Assembly: GCA_015487015.1 (NCBI GenBank)
Contig: WFQP01000109.1
Span: 1-41,150, forward strand
Origin: Thiomicrorhabdus sp.
Lineage (GTDB): Bacteria > Pseudomonadota > Gammaproteobacteria > Thiomicrospirales > Thiomicrospiraceae
Direction: 5' to 3'
DNA: 41,150 bases
The position numbers and the translations under genes are program-made. Of this stretch, positions 29,556 to 37,242 are shown piece after piece (positions within the stretch are counted from its first letter, which is position 1; every line of letters begins with the position of its first letter). Below the pieces are notes generated by a model. The model was given only the letters and a program-made list of their open reading frames with translations, did no database searches and had not been told where the DNA came from.

Positions 29556-30659
29556 ATGCGTGACAATCGTCCTTATGAGGAAGGTTTTTTAATTATTTTG
29601 TTGCTTTTGGCACTGGCAGGTTTAATTTGGTTATTTTCGCCTTTTTTAGAGGCATTATTTTTTGCAATGATTTTAGCTACCGCCAGTTATCGATTGTATG
29701 AAGGCTTGTTACCTCATTTTAACGGTTCTGAAACAGTGGCGGCCTCCGTTATGAGTGTACTGGTGTTTATTGGTGTGATTGCACCTGTAACGTATCTTTT
29801 GGTTGAAGTGAGCTTGCAGGTGGGGCAGTTATATGGGGATGCTCAGCATTGGATTGGCTCGCAAGACTCAGAAAGCTTAGCGCAATTAAACCAAACCTTA
29901 CTGGGCTATTTACCTTTGAGTGATGCCGCGCAAAGCAGCGCATTAGAGCAAATTAAAGCTAACTCAGAAAAAATCATTGCCTTTGTTCAGAAGACCACCG
30001 TCTTTTTATTGGAAGGTATTGTGGGCACAACCTCTTCGTTTATTGCGTTTATTGGTTTGTCTGTGTTTGCACTGTTCTTTTTTTACAGAGATGGTCATGC
30101 TATTGCGAAGCACATTGCCATTTTATCGCCGCTTGATAACCGTTATGACCGCATGATTATGCAACGTTTTGCCAGCTTATCGAGTGTTTTAACCTTAAGT
30201 GTTGTGGGCATTGCCGTATTGCAGGGCGTGTCTTTTGCTTTAGTCTCATGGGCACTGGGTTTACCTGGGCTGTTTATTGGAATGGCAATCGCAGTCACCT
30301 CATTTATTCCCATTGTGGGAGCGGCACTGGTTTGGATTCCTGTAGCACTGTATGCTTTGGCTCAAGGAGAGATTGTCGCCGCATTGGTACTCATGTTTTG
30401 GGGAGTGGTGATTACTGGCTTTGTTATTGATAATATCGTGCGCCCGATTATGATCACTAAGTTGACGAAAGCAATGGGTCAAGCGGGAGAGGGCTTGATG
30501 GTTGCCAACCATACTTTGTTGACGGTATTGTCTACCTTTGCTGGATTAATTCACTTTGGTGTAATCGGTCTGTTCTTTGGGCCTGTTATTGCTGCTATGG
30601 CGATTACTATTTTTGATGTGTATGAACATAAAAATTCGAATATACTGGATCGAAGTTAG
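29556..30659 (+). CDS. AI-2E family transporter (PerM/YdiK type)
   Basis: A 367-residue inner-membrane protein with the usual pattern of paired helices at the N-terminus, an extracytoplasmic segment (about 85-150) and a C-terminal block containing GLPGLFIGMAIAVTSFIPIVG and DNIVRPIMITK, hallmarks of the AI-2E/PerM family. Members export autoinducers or exchange ions; the cargo here cannot be told. It is divergent from ppnN (50-base gap) and 27 bases before the next gene, possibly co-transcribed with it. Confidence 0.88.
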   Translation: MRDNRPYEEGFLIILLLLALAGLIWLFSPFLEALFFAMILATASYRLYEGLLPHFNGSETVAASVMSVLVFIGVIAPVTYLLVEVSLQVGQLYGDAQHWIGSQDSESLAQLNQTLLGYLPLSDAAQSSALEQIKANSEKIIAFVQKTTVFLLEGIVGTTSSFIAFIGLSVFALFFFYRDGHAIAKHIAILSPLDNRYDRMIMQRFASLSSVLTLSVVGIAVLQGVSFALVSWALGLPGLFIGMAIAVTSFIPIVGAALVWIPVALYALAQGEIVAALVLMFWGVVITGFVIDNIVRPIMITKLTKAMGQAGEGLMVANHTLLTVLSTFAGLIHFGVIGLFFGPVIAAMAITIFDVYEHKNSNILDRS

Positions 30660-30686
30660 TAAAAACAAGACTAGAGGATATTTGTT

Positions 30687-31796
30687 ATGAAGCGTTTTAA
30701 AAAAAATATATTTGCTTTGACGGCACTGACGGTGGCGTTATATACCGCGCAAGGCATTTCATCAGAGCCAGCCATACAAGACCCTTATATTGAGGGGTTT
30801 AAAGCCTATGCTGAAGAGGTTAAAAGTTACAGTAATGACTTAAATCACTCTTTATTAAGTTATGTGGATGAGGTTAAACAGGCTGAAAAACAGGTGGGGT
30901 ATATTGGTGAGGTACTGCCTATCCCGAATGCTATTCAGGTCACCGACGGAGTGTATACCGTGGTGGGGAGTATGATTTGGCACAATCCGAGTAATTTTGG
31001 TTTAAATAATAATCTGTCTTTTATTATTTTTGAAGATGGGGTGTTTGTTTTTAATGCGGGGGCGAATGCGGCCTTAGCGTACAGTCTTCATCAACAAATA
31101 AAAGCTCTCACGGACAAGCCTGTTAAATGGATCGCTGTTGAAAACAATCAAGGGCATGCTTATTTGGGTGCCAGTTATTGGGTGGATGTGGGGGTAAAAA
31201 ATCTCTATTCGAGTGAAGTCGCCAATGAGCAGTTTGATGCGGGGTTTGATCGAACAAAGCGCGAGTGGTCAGAGCGTGTGGGTAAAAAAATCACCTTATC
31301 AGCACGTAATGTCAGTGATCAATTTACAACCTTTGAAGATAAAATGGTGATTGAGGTAGGGGGGGGAGAAAAAGTGTATTTGTATGATTTTGGCCCCGGT
31401 CATACCCCCGCCTCAACCAGTCTTTATGTTCCATCTCGTAAGGTCTTCTTTACGGGTGACTTAGGCTTTAATGAACGGATGCCTGTTTTTTTTAAATACA
31501 CCAATGTTAAGGCATGGATTGAGTCTTATGAAGCAATGATGTCTACCATTCCTGAAGATACGATTATGGTGCCGGGTCATGGAACCCCTACAAGTATGGT
31601 GACATTAAAAAAACAGACGTATGATTATTTAGTGTATTTATATCAAAATATTGAAAAAATTGTGGAAGCGGGCGGGTCACTAGAGGATGCTTTATCATTG
31701 GATCAATCAATGTATCAGGATCGACCTGTCTTTCGCCAGGCGGCAGAAAATAATGCAAGGCATGTTTATAATGAAATTAGTGGAGGAGGGTTTTAA
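30687..31796 (+). CDS. Periplasmic metallo-beta-lactamase-fold protein with degenerate metal site
   Basis: A 369-residue protein with a signal peptide (about 1-22), so probably periplasmic. The metallo-beta-lactamase fold is recognisable, and the later ligands His239 (GPGHTPAS), Asp258 (TGDLGF) and His298 (VPGHGTP) are kept. The first motif, normally HxHxDH, reads ENNQGH at 152-157 and keeps only its last His. The zinc-1 site should therefore be missing or altered. The general architecture recalls SoxH-like or quinoprotein-relay hydrolases of sulfur oxidisers. A G8 run at codons 225-227 (31359-31366) encodes GGG. Confidence 0.78.
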   Translation: MKRFKKNIFALTALTVALYTAQGISSEPAIQDPYIEGFKAYAEEVKSYSNDLNHSLLSYVDEVKQAEKQVGYIGEVLPIPNAIQVTDGVYTVVGSMIWHNPSNFGLNNNLSFIIFEDGVFVFNAGANAALAYSLHQQIKALTDKPVKWIAVENNQGHAYLGASYWVDVGVKNLYSSEVANEQFDAGFDRTKREWSERVGKKITLSARNVSDQFTTFEDKMVIEVGGGEKVYLYDFGPGHTPASTSLYVPSRKVFFTGDLGFNERMPVFFKYTNVKAWIESYEAMMSTIPEDTIMVPGHGTPTSMVTLKKQTYDYLVYLYQNIEKIVEAGGSLEDALSLDQSMYQDRPVFRQAAENNARHVYNEISGGGF

Positions 31797-31824
31797 GGGA
31801 GCACTAGATGGGGGGTATGGATGT

Positions 31825-31863
31825 AAATAAAAACCCCCTTTAACTCAAGTGAGTGGCAGGGGG
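31825..31863 (-). terminator. Terminator of the OmpA-family gene
   Basis: Read on the minus strand, CCCCCT and AGGGGG (31859-31863 with 31834-31838) enclose an inner ACTC/GAGT pairing and are followed by TTTTTATTT. Confidence 0.75.
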
Positions 31864-31881
31864 CTGACTGAATAGTTCGAT

Positions 31882-32742
31882 TTATTTAACTAATTCGACA
31901 TCAACACGGCGGTTATGAGCACGACCTTCGCGTGTATTATTATCGGCCGTTGGATTAGATTCTCCTTCACCAGATGCTATCATTCGGTTGGCAGAGATCC
32001 CTTTATTAACAAGGTATGCTTTGACCGCATCGGCACGTTTTTCAGAAAGTAACTGGTTATAGCTGGCTTCTCCACGAGAATCTGTATGCCCAGTAATTTT
32101 TACTTTACTATTTGGTTGAGCTTTCATGAATTTTGCATAGGTATCAAGCTCTTCATGTGCTGAATGCTTAAGGATTGCTGAGTTTGTATCAAAGAACCCA
32201 CGAAACGTAGCAACAGTAGGGATTGGAGCTGGCTTTGCTGGAGCAACGGCGGGAGTCGGTGCGACGACAGGAGCCACAACTGGTGCAACGACAACGACTG
32301 GCTCAACAATGATGATTTCTTCTACAACGACTACTTCTTCTTTGCCTTCACAACGGGCAATTTCAGTTTCTGGCGTCCATTCAATCGTGCGAACACATGC
32401 GCCCCAAGAGTCACGAACAACATCTCCATCAGTATCGATGGCATAACCACGTAATCCGTTGTCTTTAATGTCGTTATTGGTTGCAACAACTGCTTCACTT
32501 GTTGTGACTTCTTCTGTTACTGTTTCGGTAGCGGTGTTTGCAACAACGTCTGTTGTTTCACAACTTGCGATGGCTGTTTCGGCTGTCCAGTTGATTGAAC
32601 GAGTACATGCACCGTAAGAATCTACAACGATGTTACCGTAAGAATCGGTAACGTAAGCATTTGTATTGTTGTGACCGTCTGCTTGAGCAGTAAATGAAAC
32701 GGCTGACAGTACAGCAATGAGGGGAAGTAGTTTAGTGTTCAT
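31882..32742 (-). CDS. OmpA-family protein with two N-terminal repeats
   Basis: A 286-residue envelope protein with a signal peptide (about 1-21, TAQA before DG). It has two copies of a 33-residue motif: about 30-62 (VDSYGACTRSINWTAETAIASC) and about 100-132 (RDSWGACVRTIEWTPETEIARC); each copy has two Cys that may form a disulfide. A Val/Pro/Ala-rich linker leads to an OmpA-type peptidoglycan-binding domain (FFDTNSAILK, ITGHTDSRG, RAHNRRVDV). It has no N-terminal beta-barrel. It probably links the outer membrane or periplasm to peptidoglycan. Strong ribosome-binding site AAAAGGAAAA. Confidence 0.88.
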   Translation of the reverse strand: MNTKLLPLIAVLSAVSFTAQADGHNNTNAYVTDSYGNIVVDSYGACTRSINWTAETAIASCETTDVVANTATETVTEEVTTSEAVVATNNDIKDNGLRGYAIDTDGDVVRDSWGACVRTIEWTPETEIARCEGKEEVVVVEEIIIVEPVVVVAPVVAPVVAPTPAVAPAKPAPIPTVATFRGFFDTNSAILKHSAHEELDTYAKFMKAQPNSKVKITGHTDSRGEASYNQLLSEKRADAVKAYLVNKGISANRMIASGEGESNPTADNNTREGRAHNRRVDVELVK

Positions 32743-32920
32743 AAGTAGTTTTTCCTTTTTAGTTTGATTTCTGCAGATAATATCATAATTTTGGAGTGAT
32801 TTTTGGGGTTTTATACGTAATATAGGTACATGTGCTTATCTATATTGGTTTTTTTCTTTAAAGTGGCATGTTTTATGCACTTTTAGTTAGGTCTTTTTCA
32901 ATAGGTTGTTGGATATTGGT

Positions 32921-33436
32921 TTATATATCTTTGGGTCGAATAAATTGAATGAGTTTGCCATCGCCTTTTTCGAGCGTGTGCCAAGATTGAGGCAAAATAA
33001 AGTGTGCAAGAGAGGTGGTTGGAAATAAGGTCACTCTGTCTGAATTTTCGGTATGTTGACTGTCTTCATGATTTAAAAATGCAAACAGCATTTCGAGTCC
33101 TGGGTTGTGCCCAATAAGCATAATACGTTCAGCCGATGGAGCCTCAGATAATACTTTTAGCAGCGTATTAAGATCGGCAAGGTAGAGTGCATCAACGGTA
33201 ATACTGTTGACAGAAAATTCACTGCATATTCGTCGTAAGGTTTGTTGTGCTCTTTTGGCAGGGGAGACTAAAATTAAGTCAGGGATGAGGGCGTTCTCTT
33301 TTAACCAGCGCCCCATTTTAGATGCATTTTTTTTACCACGGTCAGAAAGAGGGCGATCAATGTCGGCTAATTCACTATTTTTCCATTCGGATTTTGAGTG
33401 CCTTAATAACATGAGTTCACGTAGTTTAGTGGCCAT
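32921..33436 (-). CDS. sixA: Phosphohistidine phosphatase SixA
   Basis: A 171-residue histidine phosphatase of the RHG superfamily. The motif LLRHSKSEW holds the nucleophilic His, SPAKRAQQTL the second Arg and LIGHNPGLE the second His. SixA dephosphorylates phosphohistidine in signalling or PTS-type proteins. It is 29 bases downstream of pyrE on the same strand. The upstream gap to the OmpA-family gene contains an imperfect short inverted repeat but no clear terminator. Confidence 0.88.
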   Translation of the reverse strand: MATKLRELMLLRHSKSEWKNSELADIDRPLSDRGKKNASKMGRWLKENALIPDLILVSPAKRAQQTLRRICSEFSVNSITVDALYLADLNTLLKVLSEAPSAERIMLIGHNPGLEMLFAFLNHEDSQHTENSDRVTLFPTTSLAHFILPQSWHTLEKGDGKLIQFIRPKDI

Positions 33437-33465
33437 TTATTCCCTCCCTTAAAGGTTGCACTAAA

Positions 33466-34110
33466 CTAACCAATACCATATTTTGAGCGGTAAGCTTTCA
33501 TGGCATTTAAATAGTGTTGGCTGGACTCTGTATCGGATTGTTCTAAGTAGTTGATAATATCATTTAAGGTAATAATGCTTTTGACAGGAATACCAAACTC
33601 TTTTTCAACTTCTTGAATGGCGGAGAGTTCACCGTTGCCTTTTTCCATTCGATCCAGAGCAATTACCACCCCAGCAGGGGTAGCTCCATTTTGAGTGATA
33701 ATCTCGATGGCTTCTCGAATAGCGGTTCCTGCGGTAATGACGTCATCAATAATCAGCACTTTTCCCGTTAAAGCATGACCCACAATGCTGCCACCTTCGC
33801 CATGTGTTTTTGCTTCTTTGCGATTAAAGGCATACGGTTTATCTTGATTAAACTGTGTCGCAAGGGCAACGCTGGTGGTGGCTGCTAAAGGAATGCCCTT
33901 ATAGGCTGGGCCAAAAAGAACATCAAAATTAAGATTAGATTTACTGATCGCATGTGCATACCCTGTGGCGAGGGTGGCGAGTTGTCCGCCGGTATTAAAA
34001 AGACCAGCATTAAAAAAATAGGGGCTAACGCGTCCAGATTTAAGAGTGAATTCTCCAAGCTTTAACACGCCTGTTTGCATTACGAATTCAATAAATTGAT
34101 TTTTATCCAT
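33466..34110 (-). CDS. pyrE: Orotate phosphoribosyltransferase
   Basis: A 214-residue pyrimidine-biosynthesis enzyme that joins orotate to PRPP to make OMP. The PRPP-binding motif is [17 protein letters not shown]. The N-terminal [18 protein letters not shown] and the [10 protein letters not shown] segment complete the family pattern. It lies between nfo and sixA on the minus strand. Confidence 0.96.
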   Translation of the reverse strand: MDKNQFIEFVMQTGVLKLGEFTLKSGRVSPYFFNAGLFNTGGQLATLATGYAHAISKSNLNFDVLFGPAYKGIPLAATTSVALATQFNQDKPYAFNRKEAKTHGEGGSIVGHALTGKVLIIDDVITAGTAIREAIEIITQNGATPAGVVIALDRMEKGNGELSAIQEVEKEFGIPVKSIITLNDIINYLEQSDTESSQHYLNAMKAYRSKYGIG

Positions 34111-34160
34111 GGAGTCGAATATCTTCTTTTTAAGGTTTTAGATTCATATTTTACTCAATA

Positions 34161-35003
34161 TTAGGAGGGGGGGAGAAAGTTTTTTAATTGTTGAATCTCT
34201 TCTGGCCAAATACTCATGTCAATGGTTTCTAAGGTCATGGGGATATTATCAATTCGTGGGTCTGCCATGAGCTGTTTAAAACAGTCCCAGCCTATTTCCC
34301 CTTCTCCTAAGCTGTGGTGACGGTCTAATTTTTGCCCTAGCACGGCTTTGGAGTCATTTAAATGCATGCCTTTTAAATATTGAAAGCCAATCACCGATTC
34401 GAAATCAGCCATGACACCTTGATAGTCATTTTTTAAATCGTAGCCTGCCGCATAGGAATGGCAGGTATCAATACAGACACCAATGCGGGTTTTATCTTCT
34501 ACTTTTTCAATAAGATAAGCGAGCTGTTCGTGGCGATAACCTAGATTAGAGCCTTGTCCTGCAGTATTTTCAATGACGGCTGTTACGCCGTTGGTTTGGT
34601 CGAGTGCAAAATTAATGGATTCGGCAATGAAATCTAAACAACGTTTTTCAGAAATTTCTCGTAAATGACTCCCCGGATGAAAATTTAACAGGGTTAACCC
34701 AAGTTGTTCACAGCGTTGCAGTTCATCAATAAAGGCATCCAGTGATTTTTGACGTTTATCAATATCAGGATGACCCAAGTTAATTAAATAACTGTCGTGA
34801 GGCAGTATTTGATGCGATTGATAGCCATAGGTTTCACAGTTTTTCTTAAAGGCTTCAATGCTCTGCGCTGTTAAGGGTTTTGCCTGCCATTGACGTTGGT
34901 TTTTGGTGAAAAATGCAAACGCGGTTGCACCGATTTCATGCGCACGGATGGGTGCATTTTCAACCCCTCCAGCCGCTGAGACATGAGCGCCTATGTATTT
35001 CAT
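34161..35003 (-). CDS. nfo: Endonuclease IV
   Basis: A 280-residue zinc-dependent AP endonuclease for base excision repair. Signature elements are [88 protein letters not shown] split over the active site, and the final TLETID. These supply the expected His, Asp and Glu metal ligands. A G7 run (34167-34173) encodes the last LPP residues. Confidence 0.96.
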   Translation of the reverse strand: MKYIGAHVSAAGGVENAPIRAHEIGATAFAFFTKNQRQWQAKPLTAQSIEAFKKNCETYGYQSHQILPHDSYLINLGHPDIDKRQKSLDAFIDELQRCEQLGLTLLNFHPGSHLREISEKRCLDFIAESINFALDQTNGVTAVIENTAGQGSNLGYRHEQLAYLIEKVEDKTRIGVCIDTCHSYAAGYDLKNDYQGVMADFESVIGFQYLKGMHLNDSKAVLGQKLDRHHSLGEGEIGWDCFKQLMADPRIDNIPMTLETIDMSIWPEEIQQLKNFLPPS

Positions 35004-35160
35004 TTAAATCAACACTCCTTATTTAGATGGCGTACAGCTGAGTTTGGCATGTTATATGCATAGCATTCATTATAGCGAATTAAACCGTCAATTAATTGGC
35101 ATGACTGAGTGTTTTAATCCGTCCTTGTCTACTTGGCGTGAACAGAAGAGGTATGAAAAA

Positions 35161-35670
35161 ATGGCAATTGATCTACGAAAAGTTGAGCCACTTGGCTCCA
35201 AAAGTGTTTTGTTAGAGCAGGCGATGCGTCGTCAACAAGGCATGGGGGGGGGGAATATTGGTAGTGGACATCAGATGAATGACATTGATATGTCGGATAT
35301 GGTGACCCCTGATTTTGAATGGTTAAAAGAAGATAAGATTGCAATAGAGGGCTTGGTTAAGCAGATGGATGCCTCGATTGGTATGTTGGCTAATCAAATA
35401 AAAGATGTGGATACGGCGTCTAAAAAGTCTCGAGTGATGATTGAAAAAGAGCAACAACTCCTGTTTAAACAAATTCGAACCCTAAACAGTCTATTAAAGA
35501 ACCAGGTGGATCTTTTTGGTTCTATTGAACGCCAAATGTCGGCCGTTGAGTTGAAGCAGAATAACTTACTACCTCAAATTGGCATTGGTTTAATGGCGGG
35601 GTTAATGTCTGCTGTTACGATTTTAGCCACCGCACCTTGGCTAACCGTGCTAATTGAAGGGATGCGGTAA
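35161..35670 (+). CDS. Unknown coiled-coil protein with C-terminal membrane segment
   Basis: Not recognised. I choose the ATG at 35161 because AGAGGT lies about nine bases upstream; the longer frame from a TTG at 35044 is less likely. The 169-residue product has a polar start, a predicted coiled coil (about 60-135) and one hydrophobic segment near the C-terminus (IGIGLMAGLMSAVTILATA), like a tail-anchored membrane protein. Codons 28-31 are ATG followed by a G10 run (35244-35253, encoding MGGG); gain of one G brings TAG four codons later and loss of one brings TGA soon after. It converges on ppx with a 15-base gap. Confidence 0.6.
   Translation: MAIDLRKVEPLGSKSVLLEQAMRRQQGMGGGNIGSGHQMNDIDMSDMVTPDFEWLKEDKIAIEGLVKQMDASIGMLANQIKDVDTASKKSRVMIEKEQQLLFKQIRTLNSLLKNQVDLFGSIERQMSAVELKQNNLLPQIGIGLMAGLMSAVTILATAPWLTVLIEGMR
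35244..35253. repeat. G10 run near the start of the 35161 gene
   Basis: Ten G after CAT, at codons 28-31. Both single-base length changes shut the frame within a few codons. Confidence 0.92.
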
Positions 35671-35685
35671 TAAGGTATTTTTAAT

Positions 35686-37242
35686 TCACTGACAGGTCAA
35701 TGTAAAATTGATCGCATTTAGGTGCTTGGCTTCGGTTTCTAAATCGAGCTGAGTCAACGGGTGGGAGGGCAGCCAGTCGTTTTCAAATTCAATGTAAATT
35801 TTATTGTCATCTTTGATGGTGAGCTTCGGCTCAATACACTCAAGATCTCTCCCTCTGTGAATACGTACCGCCAATCTGAGAAGGATGGTTAGATAGATGA
35901 GGCTTTGTGCAATGCTTTCATCTAGGTCGTTGTAAACACTGATGTCTAACTTACCACGATGGTTGAGCATTAATGCGCTTAACAGCTGTTTTTCTTGTTG
36001 ATCAAAGCCAGGCATGTCCGATTGAGAAACTAAGTAGGCGCTGTGATGTTGGTAGCGTTTATAGCTGATGGCAATACCCGTTTCATGCAACATGACGGCC
36101 CATTTTAGCAAGCACTTAAAGTCATAATCGGGGGTGTGCAACCCCCATGTTTTATGGGTTTGTTTGTAAAGCGCATTTGCGGTGTTAAGGATGTAATCCG
36201 CTTGTTGTGTATCAACGCTCATCCAGCTTTGCATGGCTTTAATACTGATCTCACGAACATCTTCGGCGTATACTCGACCTAAGGTATCAAGAATTAACCC
36301 CTCCCGTAACGCATTTGCAGAGATTTGCATTTGCTCAATATTGAGCTCCATAAAGGTCGCAATTAAGATGGCTAACCCACCTAAAAATACGGGACGACGC
36401 TCCTCTTTTAACCCATTCAGTTTAATGGTTTGAATAGACTCAGAATCGATGAGTTTTTGATTGAGTTTAAGCATGCTTTTTAAGGTGATGCCTGAGTCAC
36501 TCCAACCATTCACTTCAATAATTTGCCCAATCGCCTTGATGGAACCGGATGCACCAATGGCTGTATCCCAGCCTTTCTTATTTAATTTACTGCGGTGTGG
36601 ACGAAGAATTTGGCGACAGTGTGCGATGGCGGCATTCATGCTCTGCTCAGTTACTTTTTCTTTGCTAAAAAAAGCTTGAGTAATGCTGATACATCCCATT
36701 TCCGTACTGCTTAGGTGGCTGTTTTCGGCGTGCTTTCCAATAATGTATTCGGTACTGCCTCCACCAATATCCATTACAAGTCGTTGCTCATCGTTGGTGG
36801 GCAGGCCATGAGAGACACCTAGATAGATCAGGCGAGCCTCTTCTTGGCCAGAGATAATTTTAATACTGCACCCTAAAGCTTGTTTGCCTTGTTTTAAAAA
36901 TGCACGGCTGTTTTTAGCATTACGTAAGGTATTGGTGCCAACAGCACGAATGTTTTTGTTTGGAATGCCTTTGAGTCGTTGCCCAAAGCGTTCTAGGCAC
37001 TCAATGCCCGCTTGAAAGGCTTTGTCAGTTAAATTGCCCTCTTTATCCAGCCCCGTTCGAAGACGAATCATCTCTTTATGCTTGTCTATGACTTGAAATT
37101 GCCCGTGTGTTTCTCGGGCAATAATCATGTGAAAGCTGTTGGAACCTAAATCGATGGCAGCATACAGTGACTGGTCTAAATTATCGGCAGGTGCTGAGTC
37201 TGTTGTGTCGTTTATTTTTTTGGCCATTTTATGTGTGCTCAA
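35686..37242 (-). CDS. ppx: Exopolyphosphatase (Ppx/GppA)
   Basis: A 518-residue protein of the actin-like phosphatase superfamily that hydrolyses polyphosphate ends or pppGpp. It has the phosphate-binding motif AIDLGSNSFHMII, the catalytic region SGQEEARLIYLGV, the second phosphate motif DIGGGSTEYIIG and a C-terminal HD-like helical domain (LHETGIAI, HHSAYLV). Its ATG overlaps the ppk1 stop by four bases, so synthesis and breakdown enzymes are coupled, favouring Ppx over GppA. Confidence 0.93.
   Translation of the reverse strand: MSTHKMAKKINDTTDSAPADNLDQSLYAAIDLGSNSFHMIIARETHGQFQVIDKHKEMIRLRTGLDKEGNLTDKAFQAGIECLERFGQRLKGIPNKNIRAVGTNTLRNAKNSRAFLKQGKQALGCSIKIISGQEEARLIYLGVSHGLPTNDEQRLVMDIGGGSTEYIIGKHAENSHLSSTEMGCISITQAFFSKEKVTEQSMNAAIAHCRQILRPHRSKLNKKGWDTAIGASGSIKAIGQIIEVNGWSDSGITLKSMLKLNQKLIDSESIQTIKLNGLKEERRPVFLGGLAILIATFMELNIEQMQISANALREGLILDTLGRVYAEDVREISIKAMQSWMSVDTQQADYILNTANALYKQTHKTWGLHTPDYDFKCLLKWAVMLHETGIAISYKRYQHHSAYLVSQSDMPGFDQQEKQLLSALMLNHRGKLDISVYNDLDESIAQSLIYLTILLRLAVRIHRGRDLECIEPKLTIKDDNKIYIEFENDWLPSHPLTQLDLETEAKHLNAINFTLTCQ

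Noticed and set aside
32855-32885. Short inverted repeat AAAGTGGCAT / ATGCACTTT considered as the sixA terminator
   Set aside because: On the sixA strand it is followed by A-rich and not U-rich sequence and has a mismatch in the stem.
35044-35160. Longer form of the unknown gene starting at TTG 35044
   Set aside because: The ATG at 35161 has a good ribosome-binding site, and the extension has no visible domain.
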